A DNA stretch of 64,000 nucleotides from an uncultured Lachnospiraceae bacterium (GCA_905234245.1 CAJOGN010000001.1:62001-126000); one strand, 5' to 3'; numbered from the stretch's first letter, positions 51,914-62,321 are shown. A program made the numbers and translations. The notes: generated by a model from the sequence alone, not told the origin.

Positions 51914-53947
51914 TTATCTTACTATAATAATCGACTCCTGTGCTCTTGTGATAGCTGTATATTGTAATCTCTTATAGGTATCTTTATCCCAACCAGATCT
52001 TTCATCCAGATATACAACTTTCCCAGCTTGACTTCCTTGCATTAAATGTACGGTAAGAGCGTATGCAAACTCAAACTGTTCATGTCTAGCAAATGTACTA
52101 TTTTCAGAATCTTGTCCTAGTGGAGCAAAGAGTCTTTTGTAATCTATGACAAGATTTTTAAATTTTTTATTGAGAAAGTCTGGTCTAAAATCTATCTTTA
52201 AATCCTTTCCATTAAAAGACTCAATATCTACATAATCAATAAAACCATAAAGTCCATTTGTTAAATAGATATAATCTTGAATAGATCGATTCCAATTATT
52301 CTTTCTACAGATTATTTTTTCTCCAATCTGAGGCGTATCCAAATTTCTAATATTATAGAGTGTCTCTCTAAATAAATCATTAATACGTGCACGAAGTTTA
52401 TTTGTGCCTGTTAGCACAACATCTGCACTTTTTAGAAAATAATCATTTAATTCAGATTTTTTAATGACACATGATTTACCATAGACACCATAATCCAATG
52501 GTTCATCATTTAATACTCTATTTGCTAACCAGACAATTGGATCATTCTCAGCTTGTCTCATAATTTCTGTTAAGATGAAATTTGGATTTCTTAAAAAGAA
52601 TGGAGAACCAATTACTGGTGGTAACTGATTTAAGTCCCCCAATGCTATTACAGGAATTCCAAAACTTAATAAATCTTTGGCCACATCTGCATTTACCATA
52701 GATGCTTCATCCACGACAATTAATTGGATTTCTTTAGGTAGTCTCCTCTTTAACGTAAATTGCCATTTTAATTTTACATTTCCTCTAGAGTCATATTGAA
52801 CATGGCCGTCTTCATCCAAATCTTTGACTTTTTCATGATCATAAATTAAGCTGTGAATAGTTCTGGCAGGAAGACCGCTTCTTGCTAATTGCATAGCAGC
52901 TTTTCCCGAGAATGCCACATATGCAGCTTCATTTTTATCTAGTCCAATTCTCTCTATGAAATATTTAACTAGAGTTGTATTATGAGTCACAATAAAATCA
53001 TTTGTTAAGTATAGGTGCTCTGGATTATCCACATAGAGACATCTCATCTCTTCCTGATAACCCATTTTGACAATGGCCTGTATTGCAATCTTAGTATTAT
53101 CTACTGTATCAGGTGCAGTACATAAAGATAGAGCGGTTAGCTTCTTTCTCTCTAGCTTAAAGAATTTATGCTTTTCTGAATTTTTACATTCCACATGAAG
53201 TGTATAGCACGGATCATTGCCGTGGTTAAGATAAATGGTAATTGATGCTTTATAACCTAGGCTAAATAGAATTTCTCTTATATCTGCAGCAAGCTCAAAA
53301 TTCCTTGTGATATATGTCAATTTCCCGTCTTTAATCTGGCCCCTCACATCAAACAGACCTTGAATTAAAGATCTTCTCTGTGAAGAATCTCCATATAGAT
53401 ATTCTTCTTGAATCTTCATATCATAAGGAACTCCAGTGCACACACCAACTAAGTATGGGTCAATTTTATATTTTTTCGTTGGATATTCTACTGCAGAGCA
53501 AATTGGAATATCTATATATTTATAAGCTTTTAATTTATCGATTAACTCTTCAGTTGTCTTTGTATCTATATCACCATCTTTTGTGTAATAGTTCCATAGG
53601 TGCTCTTTTGATGCAAAGGTTTCTCTTCCGTCTTCAAACGTGATTCTATATACATCACGTTTTCCCTGATCGTATATACCTAGTATCTTAGTTTCTTTCC
53701 CATTCTTATCAAATATATACTCTCCGACTTTTAAATCTCCTAGTTTCTTTGGACCAGTTGGTGTTGGAATCATAGTAGAAATAGGTTGTGCTTTTCCAGT
53801 ACCAGCAGCTCCGGATATTTCGTATACTTGGTTTTTCTCTTTCTCCCACCAGTTCTCAATATCATATAGTGCATAAATTTGCTGGTTATTTAATTCTATG
53901 CTCATCATAATTCCCCTTTCGGAACCTATTAAAAAAATTGTTTTCAT
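51914..53947 (-). CDS. Dda/RecD-like SF1 helicase with in-frame intein
   Basis: EISGAAGTGK-[intein]-TTLVKYFIE; IVVDEASMVN; ALGDLNQLPPV; ALTVHLMQGSQ; YTAITRAQE. Confidence 0.9.
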   Translation of the reverse strand: MKTIFLIGSERGIMMSIELNNQQIYALYDIENWWEKEKNQVYEISGAAGTGKAQPISTMIPTPTGPKKLGDLKVGEYIFDKNGKETKILGIYDQGKRDVYRITFEDGRETFASKEHLWNYYTKDGDIDTKTTEELIDKLKAYKYIDIPICSAVEYPTKKYKIDPYLVGVCTGVPYDMKIQEEYLYGDSSQRRSLIQGLFDVRGQIKDGKLTYITRNFELAADIREILFSLGYKASITIYLNHGNDPCYTLHVECKNSEKHKFFKLERKKLTALSLCTAPDTVDNTKIAIQAIVKMGYQEEMRCLYVDNPEHLYLTNDFIVTHNTTLVKYFIERIGLDKNEAAYVAFSGKAAMQLARSGLPARTIHSLIYDHEKVKDLDEDGHVQYDSRGNVKLKWQFTLKRRLPKEIQLIVVDEASMVNADVAKDLLSFGIPVIALGDLNQLPPVIGSPFFLRNPNFILTEIMRQAENDPIVWLANRVLNDEPLDYGVYGKSCVIKKSELNDYFLKSADVVLTGTNKLRARINDLFRETLYNIRNLDTPQIGEKIICRKNNWNRSIQDYIYLTNGLYGFIDYVDIESFNGKDLKIDFRPDFLNKKFKNLVIDYKRLFAPLGQDSENSTFARHEQFEFAYALTVHLMQGSQAGKVVYLDERSGWDKDTYKRLQYTAITRAQESIIIVR
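52979..53791 (-). mobile_element. class 3-type intein (271 aa), endonuclease reduced, in helicase Walker A
   Basis: AQPISTMIPTPTG...EHLW...RCLYVDNPEHLYLTNDFIVTHN|T. Confidence 0.92.
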
Positions 53948-54001
53948 AGTGATAAGCTTTCATTAGGAAAACAAACTATTAATGTGTGAGGAGGAATTAA
54001 C

Positions 54002-54376
54002 ATGTCTATCACAACCACAGATAAAATTTTCATCGTAGATGACGAGGAATATGGGTTTTCTTATGAAACTCAATTATTCAATGCAGAAACCCTGAAAATG
54101 GTAATTCCAAAAACTACTGGTAGTTTAAGTGGTACAAAACTTGATTCTATTTCAGCTGATAGAATTTTTGATAATGACAAAGCTTGTAAACCCACATATT
54201 CAAAAAAAGTAAACAGAGGAGATTATGTAACAGTCCATATTGATAGGAGTGGTAATTGGATTACCCGTCTTATTGCGGATCGGAAAATTCCAAAAGGTGC
54301 AAAATTCTCTGTTCATTTTGTAAATGGAGATCTTCAAAGACAATTTGTAACTCCAACAGATCCAACAAAGAGGTGA
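54002..54376 (+). CDS. hypothetical protein
   Basis: 124 aa ORF. Confidence 0.6.
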   Translation: MSITTTDKIFIVDDEEYGFSYETQLFNAETLKMVIPKTTGSLSGTKLDSISADRIFDNDKACKPTYSKKVNRGDYVTVHIDRSGNWITRLIADRKIPKGAKFSVHFVNGDLQRQFVTPTDPTKR

Positions 54377-54377
54377 T

Positions 54378-54818
54378 ATGATGACCATTTTTGATAATGA
54401 AAGAAAAACTATCGGAGAGATATATCATGTCAACGGTCACGTTGGTGATACCGATGAAAAATATGATGCCGAGAGAAAAGAGGAGAGTTGGCTGATTGGT
54501 CAATTCTATAATGGGACTGAAGTAAAAATGCTACAGTTCAGAAAGCCATTAACTGTCCCAGAGAAAAATTCCCCAATGAATAGAATATATAATCTGGAAG
54601 ATAGCCATCTCATCAATTCACAGGTCATCTTAAATATATGCCAATTTATATCAGCAAAATATGGAGTAGACCTAGGGATTGGCCAGATGAGTCAAGAAAT
54701 TTCTAAATATGGTTCGTTTGTCAACATTAGAGATTCTTTACTTGAGACAGACTCTCCATATATGATAACGAACGCTGAACTATTAAGAGCTCAACGTGGA
54801 TGGAAAAAAGGAGGATAA
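54378..54818 (+). CDS. hypothetical protein
   Basis: 146 aa ORF. Confidence 0.6.
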   Translation: MMTIFDNERKTIGEIYHVNGHVGDTDEKYDAERKEESWLIGQFYNGTEVKMLQFRKPLTVPEKNSPMNRIYNLEDSHLINSQVILNICQFISAKYGVDLGIGQMSQEISKYGSFVNIRDSLLETDSPYMITNAELLRAQRGWKKGG

Positions 54819-55216
54819 TTATGAAGTATTATTCTTCTATCGGAGAACTCATACATTCTGTCGATACCATGGAAGCTAGTTATCGAAATCTTCACACAAA
54901 TGTTTTTATTAAAACCGGAGATGATACAATTAAGATTCCTTATAAATCTATTGTAGCAGAGTATCTACCATACTTAAAAGAAACTGCAGTCCAGACAGCA
55001 TTTAGTCCTCTGGAACTTACAAGATATAAGTATAAACCAAAGATGCTTTCGAATGATTTATATGGAACGACAGAATATTGGAGTGCACTACTTGAACTAA
55101 ATGGGTTTATATCTCTTCTAGATTTAACCCTAGAAGAACCCATATTAGTATTTGAGCCAAGACGCTTTAAGAAACTAATAAATGAAATATTGATTCTTGA
55201 AGAAATCATTAAATAA
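54800..55216 (+). CDS. hypothetical protein
   Basis: Probable start MKYYSSIGELIHSV. Confidence 0.6.
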   Translation: MEKRRIIMKYYSSIGELIHSVDTMEASYRNLHTNVFIKTGDDTIKIPYKSIVAEYLPYLKETAVQTAFSPLELTRYKYKPKMLSNDLYGTTEYWSALLELNGFISLLDLTLEEPILVFEPRRFKKLINEILILEEIIK

Positions 55217-55325
55217 AATGAAAGAGCTAGTTTTTGTAACTAGCTCTTTCATTTATATGTTATAATTTTAGTAGTTGTAATAAGGAGTGCAAAAAAATGA
55301 AAGTATTGAAAGGAGTCATTAAAAA

Positions 55326-55784
55326 ATGAAATCATTAAATGAACTGTTTGGAGAAATTATGGAAGAAGCACAAGACGGTATGATTACTATATGCTCGTTT
55401 GATTCAGAATCGAGCGATGTATATAATGAAGACACTGCAATTAATGACTTGAGCCTCAAAAAATTTAAGAAAACACGTGTCGTTGTTCGTACAAGAGATG
55501 AAGGAGATAATAAACCCCATTTTCACGTTATAGGTGATAAGGGAAAATATGAATCATGTATTAGAATAGACGTTGATGAATACTTCCTACATAAACCACA
55601 CCACATTAAAATGATCAATAAAGACCTGAAGATTTTAGATGAGCATTTAAGAATGGTGAGAGATGATGGATTAACAAATTGGGAATATGGTAAACATGTA
55701 TGGAATGACGTTCACTGGAAGTTTCCAATCGCTGATAGTGTAACTCAACCAGATTACACAAGATTGAATGAGGTGAAAAAATGA
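55326..55784 (+). CDS. hypothetical protein with PHFHV motif
   Basis: RDEGDNKPHFHVIGDKGKY. Confidence 0.6.
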   Translation: MKSLNELFGEIMEEAQDGMITICSFDSESSDVYNEDTAINDLSLKKFKKTRVVVRTRDEGDNKPHFHVIGDKGKYESCIRIDVDEYFLHKPHHIKMINKDLKILDEHLRMVRDDGLTNWEYGKHVWNDVHWKFPIADSVTQPDYTRLNEVKK

Positions 55785-56350
55785 TTAAAACGAGAGAGGA
55801 TTTGCGGAGTTATCTTACAAAGAATAACTGTGAAATGGGAACAAAGCTAGAAGGTTATTCTTGTATACATCTTATAGATCTTTGTGGAGAAGAATTTGTA
55901 TTGAACATTAGAGATTTCGAAGGGAATAATATTCCACATTTTCATCTTACAAATGAATCTAGAGATATTGGTATTTGTACAGTAAGACCTTGGTACTTTA
56001 CTCACGATAACGAAGTTCATATTTTAACAAAGGGGCAATCAAACGAACTTGCTGCTGATTTAAAGCCAGAAAGTCTGTGGAGACAGATATACTATTATTG
56101 GGATGGGAAAACCGATAATAGATCTCTGACTGGAAGACATTTGATAAAACCAAATTATAAAAAGATGCCTGCAGTCGTGTTCGGAAAACCAATGACATTT
56201 TCAGAAACATGGAATGAAACTCTTATTGAAGATAGGAAACTGAGAATGCCAGAAATAAAAGTAAAATGGAAATATTTCTTGAAGCATGATATAAATTATG
56301 TATTATACTTTAAAAGAGATAGTGATGGTGACATTCGATTAACATGGTAA
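55781..56350 (+). CDS. hypothetical protein with PHFHL motif, likely paralogue of the preceding ORF
   Basis: RDFEGNNIPHFHLTNESRD. Confidence 0.6.
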   Translation: MIKTREDLRSYLTKNNCEMGTKLEGYSCIHLIDLCGEEFVLNIRDFEGNNIPHFHLTNESRDIGICTVRPWYFTHDNEVHILTKGQSNELAADLKPESLWRQIYYYWDGKTDNRSLTGRHLIKPNYKKMPAVVFGKPMTFSETWNETLIEDRKLRMPEIKVKWKYFLKHDINYVLYFKRDSDGDIRLTW

Positions 56351-56362
56351 AGGAGATGCATA

Positions 56363-58480
56363 ATGTATAACTTAAGTAAAGTATATGAAGACTTGTTGAA
56401 AGGAAATCTCACTTGTGAAGAAGCAAGTGAGATTATAAAATCCCCAGAAATTCAGAGAAGTGTGAATTATCTGGTTAATATGGGTAATGTAAATAAATTA
56501 GTCCCATATACAGAAGAAGATTTACAGTTTATCTATATGATAATTAATATAACTCAATTCATTTATAATAACTCTGGGGTGAGTACTGGATTGAGTGATT
56601 ATACATATGATATTCTGTATGCAATCATGTTAGCAAATAGTGGGAAGGATGTTGTATCAGTCCCACTATCAACTAGTAGGAATTCTGTGGTTCATCATAA
56701 GTATCCAGCACTGAGAGGAACTTTAAAGAAAGTATTCTATCTGTCTAAAGATGAAAGAAGAACGAATCCAAGTAGAAGATATTTAGATGAATGGATATCT
56801 TCTATGGAAGAAAAAATATATTCCACAACTGGAAGACGTATATCTTTGAATGATGAAGAAGTGTATGTATTTCCAAAATATGATGGGGTTTCTGTAATCT
56901 TTGAGATGGATGAGAATAATAATGTAGAATCTGCACTCACAAGAGGTTTTACAGAAAAGAATGAAGCACAGAATATAACACATGTGTTTAATCATTTTAA
57001 GAAAAGAGAATCTTGTGAATTTAAAAATCAACCATATGGGTTGAAAACAGAAGTGATGATGTCATATGATGACCTTGCTTATTATAATAAGAAATATCAT
57101 ACTGATTATAAGAACACAAGGTCGATTGTATCGGCAATTTTGAACTCTGATGAATATGATAGAGACAAAAGTTCATTACTTCAAATTGTACCATTGAGAG
57201 TTGGAACTGCAGATGGAACTCAACTTTTAGCAGAAGAAGCACTCAATGAATATCCTCATATCAGATGTAGATTAAAAGATAGAGAGGTAATTAGAAAATT
57301 TGCAAATTCTCATTTTACTGTAGGTGATGGATTAAGATGTGATGGTGCAGTCATATATATTATAAATCCTGAAATACAAAAGATTTTAGGAAGAGAAAAT
57401 GATATCAATAATTTTGAAGTTGCATACAAGTTTACAGAAGAAGTTTCATTTAGTAAACTTATGGATGTGGCATTCAATGTTGGTTTGTTTGGAAGATTAG
57501 CACCGGTAGCAAAAGTAAAACCTGTTAAACTAAAAGGGAATACAATTGAGAATATCTCTCTTGGATCTGTAGGAAGATTTAGAAATCTTCATTTGAGAAA
57601 AGGAGATATTGTGAAGGTACTGTATGATATTATACCGTATCTTTCTTTTGATGATGAGTGTACTCATAATTATGATGGAATAGAATTTGAAGTACCAGAG
57701 TTTTGTCCAGAGTGTGGTGATAGATTAAATTCTACAGATTCTGGAGATATTTTATTCTGTGATAATCCAAAGTGTCCATGCAGAATCAAAGGAAAGATTC
57801 TCAATTATCTGGATAAGATGGATATTGAGAATATCTCGTATGGTGTAATTAATAGACTTTATGATGAAGGATATGTCAAATCCATAAAAGATTTGTATAA
57901 GTTGAAAAAGTATAAAAAAGAAATTTCTCATATGGATGGATTTGGCACTAAGATAGTTCAGTTATGGTTAGACTCCATTGAAGAACAGAGAACTGTACCA
58001 GATTATATTCTGATGGGTTCTTTAGGGATAGAAGGAATCAGTAAGAAATCTTTTGCAAAGATTCTTTCCATATACAATATCGAAGAACTAATCACAATCG
58101 TAGAAGGAAACTCGATATCTCAGCTTATAAAAATTCCAGGAGTAAAAGAGAAAACAGCACAGAAGATCATTGAGGGTGTAAGAGAGAATAAGAAACTCAT
58201 CACTTTCTTAACGGAAGAACTGAATGTAATTGAAACGAAGGGAGTTTCAAATAAAGCAAGATTCTCAGTTTGCTTCACAAAGATAAGAGATGCAAGCAAA
58301 GAGAAATTCATTAGAGAGTGTGGAGGAGAAGTCGTAGACTCTATTTCGAAGTCTACAACTTTCTTAGTTGTTCCAAGTCTTGATACATCTTCTTCTAAGA
58401 TTGATAAGGCCAAAAAATATGGAATTAAAATCGTTCCTATTGATGATCTGGAAGCAACAGTCTCTGAGTATATAAAATGA
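56363..58480 (+). CDS. ligA: NAD-dependent DNA ligase
   Basis: VFPKYDGVSVIF (KxDG), zinc finger CPECGDRLN...CDNPKCPC, HhH repeats, C-terminal BRCT-like region. Confidence 0.9.
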   Translation: MYNLSKVYEDLLKGNLTCEEASEIIKSPEIQRSVNYLVNMGNVNKLVPYTEEDLQFIYMIINITQFIYNNSGVSTGLSDYTYDILYAIMLANSGKDVVSVPLSTSRNSVVHHKYPALRGTLKKVFYLSKDERRTNPSRRYLDEWISSMEEKIYSTTGRRISLNDEEVYVFPKYDGVSVIFEMDENNNVESALTRGFTEKNEAQNITHVFNHFKKRESCEFKNQPYGLKTEVMMSYDDLAYYNKKYHTDYKNTRSIVSAILNSDEYDRDKSSLLQIVPLRVGTADGTQLLAEEALNEYPHIRCRLKDREVIRKFANSHFTVGDGLRCDGAVIYIINPEIQKILGRENDINNFEVAYKFTEEVSFSKLMDVAFNVGLFGRLAPVAKVKPVKLKGNTIENISLGSVGRFRNLHLRKGDIVKVLYDIIPYLSFDDECTHNYDGIEFEVPEFCPECGDRLNSTDSGDILFCDNPKCPCRIKGKILNYLDKMDIENISYGVINRLYDEGYVKSIKDLYKLKKYKKEISHMDGFGTKIVQLWLDSIEEQRTVPDYILMGSLGIEGISKKSFAKILSIYNIEELITIVEGNSISQLIKIPGVKEKTAQKIIEGVRENKKLITFLTEELNVIETKGVSNKARFSVCFTKIRDASKEKFIRECGGEVVDSISKSTTFLVVPSLDTSSSKIDKAKKYGIKIVPIDDLEATVSEYIK

Positions 58481-58561
58481 TTTTAATTTATCAAACCCCT
58501 TACAATATAATTAATAATCCTTGGGGTTATTAATTATACTATTATAAGGAGTTTGATTATA

Positions 58562-58984
58562 ATGCGTACCAATCTTAAAGATCTAAGACAGGATTATGAG
58601 AATCTTCTGAAGGACTCCTTCTACGAGGATTGTACAACCAAGATTTATCTGAACGATCGTGGCGCTGATAAGGGCAATGCCTCTTTAACCATTGATGTAC
58701 AGTATGGAGATAACGCTCTGTCCACGTCCATTTATATGGTCGAAAAGACCCTTCCGAATGGCCGTGACAGTATTTCTGTTATGTATGTAAATAACAAGAA
58801 TCATTCCATCATCTGGAATAAGATTGGGCCCAATCCTCTGGAAAAGATTCGTGACTATGTTGAGACCTATCTGAAGCGCAGCACTATGCGTATGAAGGGC
58901 ATGGACATTGACGCACGTGTCGCCAAGAGCGGCCCCTCTGCTGAGGAAGCAGCAAAGAATACTGAGGAGCCCGCTGCCCAGTAA
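58562..58984 (+). CDS. hypothetical protein
   Basis: ATGCGTACCAATCTTAAAG after AAGGAG. Confidence 0.65.
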   Translation: MRTNLKDLRQDYENLLKDSFYEDCTTKIYLNDRGADKGNASLTIDVQYGDNALSTSIYMVEKTLPNGRDSISVMYVNNKNHSIIWNKIGPNPLEKIRDYVETYLKRSTMRMKGMDIDARVAKSGPSAEEAAKNTEEPAAQ

Positions 58985-59124
58985 GTAACAATAAAAAAAT
59001 GAGAAGATATCGTTTGATATCTTCTCATTTACTCAACAACTTACATCTTAACAGAAAGAAATTATATATTATAATTATGGACTATTTAGTTCATATTATA
59101 AATAAATTATTTGGAGGAATTGAT

Positions 59125-59835
59125 ATGCCTGAGAGTAAGTCTAAGAAGTGGTTCAAGGATAATGTTTCCGAGAACGAAGCAGAGCTAATTACGATTGGTG
59201 GTATGGCAGATGAAATGCTCCACAAAACAATCAGTCTGGGTTTAACAGAACCTATGACGACAATCACACTTTATGCAAGTATTTTTGAAACACTGTGTGA
59301 TGTTGTGGTTGATAGAGAAAAAGAATATGATGATTTTAATCTGAATGTGGCTGATAGAATGGAAATTGGTTATTCAACTACAGCCAACGATGATGATGAG
59401 AAAACTGGAAATTATATGGTATATATTAGACATCTAGAATCTAAAGCTTCTGACACATCTTTGGATGAAGACGAAGATGACACAATTGAACTGTGCACAC
59501 AATGGAATGCAGCAAATATTAGAGTTCAGGCTGATATAATTAAAGAAGCAGCAGCCAGGGCAATGAAGGATCTCTCTGATATTATCAATATCAAGGTTCA
59601 GAGTCCTGAATTTGTAATCCCAATGTTCTGTATTATTCATTCTCAGATTCTGAGATTTATCAGAACGAGAAGAGAAGAAACGAAGAGAACTGAGTATGAA
59701 CTCAATGTTGCTGGTCTGTTCACGATTGGTGTACAGATTACAGAAGACGGTGACGAAGAGATTTATTACGTACCAAGCATTGCTCTGAAACTGAAGTTTA
59801 AGAATGATGCAATTGCTTCTGGGCGTGATGAATAA
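59125..59835 (+). CDS. hypothetical protein
   Basis: Start MPESKSKKWFKDN after GGAGG. Confidence 0.6.
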   Translation: MPESKSKKWFKDNVSENEAELITIGGMADEMLHKTISLGLTEPMTTITLYASIFETLCDVVVDREKEYDDFNLNVADRMEIGYSTTANDDDEKTGNYMVYIRHLESKASDTSLDEDEDDTIELCTQWNAANIRVQADIIKEAAARAMKDLSDIINIKVQSPEFVIPMFCIIHSQILRFIRTRREETKRTEYELNVAGLFTIGVQITEDGDEEIYYVPSIALKLKFKNDAIASGRDE

Positions 59836-59934
59836 GAAATAAATTCTAATGCCATTTAAATAGTCATATAAAATATGGCATGATAGATATCTATCATGCC
59901 ATATTTTTTTATAATCTTTGGAAATGGTGATATT

Positions 59935-60621
59935 ATGAAATGGAGCAACTTAATCCCAAAAGAATCTACTCAATTAGCACTATCCATAGCAAAACAAGTA
60001 CAGAAGGAACGGGATGAAGGGAAGAATATATTCCCTCCACAAAATCAGATTTTTAGAGCATTAGAATTAACTCCACCTGAAAATGTAAAAGTATGTATTA
60101 TAGGTCAAGATCCTTATCACACACAAGGACAAGCAAATGGACTAGCATTTTCTATTGCAAATGGAAATCCAGTTCAGCCTAGTCTACACAACATTTTCAA
60201 AGAACTTGTAGGAGATATTGGTTGTAATACTCCGACTACATCAGATTTAACACCATGGGCTGAAAGAGGAGTGTTACTATTAAATGTAACACTCACTGTG
60301 GAAGAAGGAAAACCCAATAGTCATTACAATTTAGGATGGCATAAATTCACTACAAGTGTATTTCAGGCATGTACAAATTTAAACCAGCCAGTTGTATTTT
60401 TAGTATGGGGAAATTTTGCAAAGAATATGATGTATAGAATTTTCCCTCTAGGAACAAACTACAAGACTCTTCCATCCACGAAAAGAAAAGCATGTTTGTT
60501 CTCACCGCATCCAAGTCCATTAAGTGCTAATCGGGGATTCTTTGGTTCTAAACCTTTCTCATATGCAAATACTATGCTAGAGAAAATGGGATCACAGAAA
60601 ATTGACTGGAGCCTTCCATGA
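59935..60621 (+). CDS. ung: uracil-DNA glycosylase
   Basis: VCIIGQDPYHTQGQANGLAFS; HPSPLSANRGFFGSKPFS. Confidence 0.95.
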   Translation: MKWSNLIPKESTQLALSIAKQVQKERDEGKNIFPPQNQIFRALELTPPENVKVCIIGQDPYHTQGQANGLAFSIANGNPVQPSLHNIFKELVGDIGCNTPTTSDLTPWAERGVLLLNVTLTVEEGKPNSHYNLGWHKFTTSVFQACTNLNQPVVFLVWGNFAKNMMYRIFPLGTNYKTLPSTKRKACLFSPHPSPLSANRGFFGSKPFSYANTMLEKMGSQKIDWSLP

Positions 60622-60686
60622 TAAATCAGTATATTTTTTTATAATTTATATATTATAAATTTGAGTTCAACAAAGGAGGCTAGATT

Positions 60687-61099
60687 ATGCAAAAATACAT
60701 TAGGGAGTATGTAAGCGATTTTGAAAAAGAACTCAATATTCCCCTATTGTACAAACAGTCAGACCGTCCATTAGTAGAATACATAATGGATGCATGGAAG
60801 TCATTGGAAATTGTAAAAAATATTAAAATTTTAAAATTCGAGTATAATGATAATGAATCAGAGATAAACATTAATAAATTCATCTTTAAACGTGAAAAGA
60901 AGAAAAAGAAGAAAGACCGTTATGACTACAAATTTGTCAATGATGACAGATATGGTTGCCTGACAGTCTGGATTCAAATTACAGTAGAGGAAAATGAGAC
61001 TGGTAAAGAACCAGTCATCCATCAGAAAATCATTAAGAAGCAGATGCTTATCCCCCTTCAAGATGATGATGGATATTATTTCATTAAGGGTAAAAAACT
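60687..61099 (+). CDS. RNA polymerase beta N-terminal subunit, exon 1
   Basis: VIHQKIIKKQMLIPLQDDDGYYFIKGKK leading into YYMIYQLV; 3' boundary approximate. Confidence 0.72.
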
Positions 61100-61360
61100 T
61101 TGCTCTTGATTCCTTAATTGCTGGAAACTGCTATAGTAGCACAATCAGCAGCTAAGATTCTTATGAAAAGAATAAAGTCCAACGACTATCGAAAAGGTAT
61201 CTATTACAGATATAACTGAGTAGAGTACATCTATATTATATAGGTGGAAATGGGAGTCCTTGGAATATATTCCAAGAAGATATAGTCTAGACCTCATAGA
61301 GATATGAGGAAGTTCATAAGAGAACTGCATAGTAAGTAAACTATGTGAATACACGAAAAG
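61100..61360 (+). ncRNA. group I intron, betaN intron 1
   Basis: Core AATTGCTGGAAA/CAATCAGCAGCTAAG/TCCAACGACTA/GAAGATATAGTCTA; P1 unresolved. Confidence 0.75.
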
Positions 61361-61432
61361 ATATTATATGATTTATCAATTGGTAGATAAATCTACGTAT
61401 ACAAGTAGTAGCTCAGTGACATTAAAATCCCT
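61361..61432 (+). CDS. RNA polymerase beta N-terminal subunit, exon 2 (72 nt)
   Basis: YYMIYQLVDKSTYTSSSSVTLKSL. Confidence 0.75.
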
Positions 61433-61627
61433 AAGTGGCATTGGGGATTAAAAAACTCCGTGAATTGCTGGAAACTGCTATAGTGGCACAATCAGCAGCC
61501 AAGTATACTATTATAGTATAAAGGTTCAACGACTAACGAAAGATAGTGAATACTAAATCGAGTAGAGTACATATGTATGGAAGTGCGGAGCAGTTATTAT
61601 AACTGAAGATATAGTCTAACATATTTG
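61433..61627 (+). ncRNA. group I intron, betaN intron 2 (195 nt)
   Basis: P1 AATCCCT with GGGGATT; core present; gives LKSL|MPIAVKRNS. Confidence 0.87.
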
Positions 61628-62093
61628 GATGCCAATCGCTGTAAAGCGGAATTCTATTAAGGTTGAGGATTTTGTAAAGTCCTCTACTAATAAAACTGAT
61701 GTACATGGGACCGAGTACTTACTGCCTGTATACAATGTGTTTGTATTTAAGAAAGAAATTCCTATTATATTATTCTATGCAGCCAATGGTATGACATGGG
61801 CTTTAACCTACCTGGGCGTGAATAATATAATGGAATTCGTGGAAGAATATGTGTATGATGAAAAGTCTTTATACTTCCAGATTTCCTCTAAGTGTTATCT
61901 GAAAGTAAATAAAGAGCTATTCTTGAAATATCCATATGTACAATCTATAGTGGGCGGTTTACTTCATGTATCAACCAATAGACTTACTATAGATGATTTG
62001 AATAATAAGAATATATGGATTAAGAAATTAAGTAATAACAACACGATAGAAAAAGGTAGAGATATTCTTATCTTTTTCAACCGTTTACTTGAT
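61628..62093 (+). CDS. RNA polymerase beta N-terminal subunit, exon 3
   Basis: MPIAVKRNSIKVEDFVKSS...FFNRLLD. Confidence 0.8.
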
Positions 62094-62321
62094 TAGCTGA
62101 TCGCATAATGACAAATTTGCCAAATTGTCAAGTATAAACTCCGTGAATTGCTGGAAACTCTTATCAAAAAGACAATCAGCAGCTAAGACTATTATGAAAA
62201 TAGTAAAGTTCAACGACTATCCAACGGATGTATTTAATAAATACATTAACTAGTAGAGTACGACTCATTAAGAGTTGGAAGTGCGGAGCACTTATAATAA
62301 GTGAAGATATAGTCTAAAATG
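62094..62321 (+). ncRNA. group I intron, betaN intron 3
   Basis: P1 CTTGAT with GTCAAG; core present; gives FFNRLLD|ETTKKVLMLED. Confidence 0.87.
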
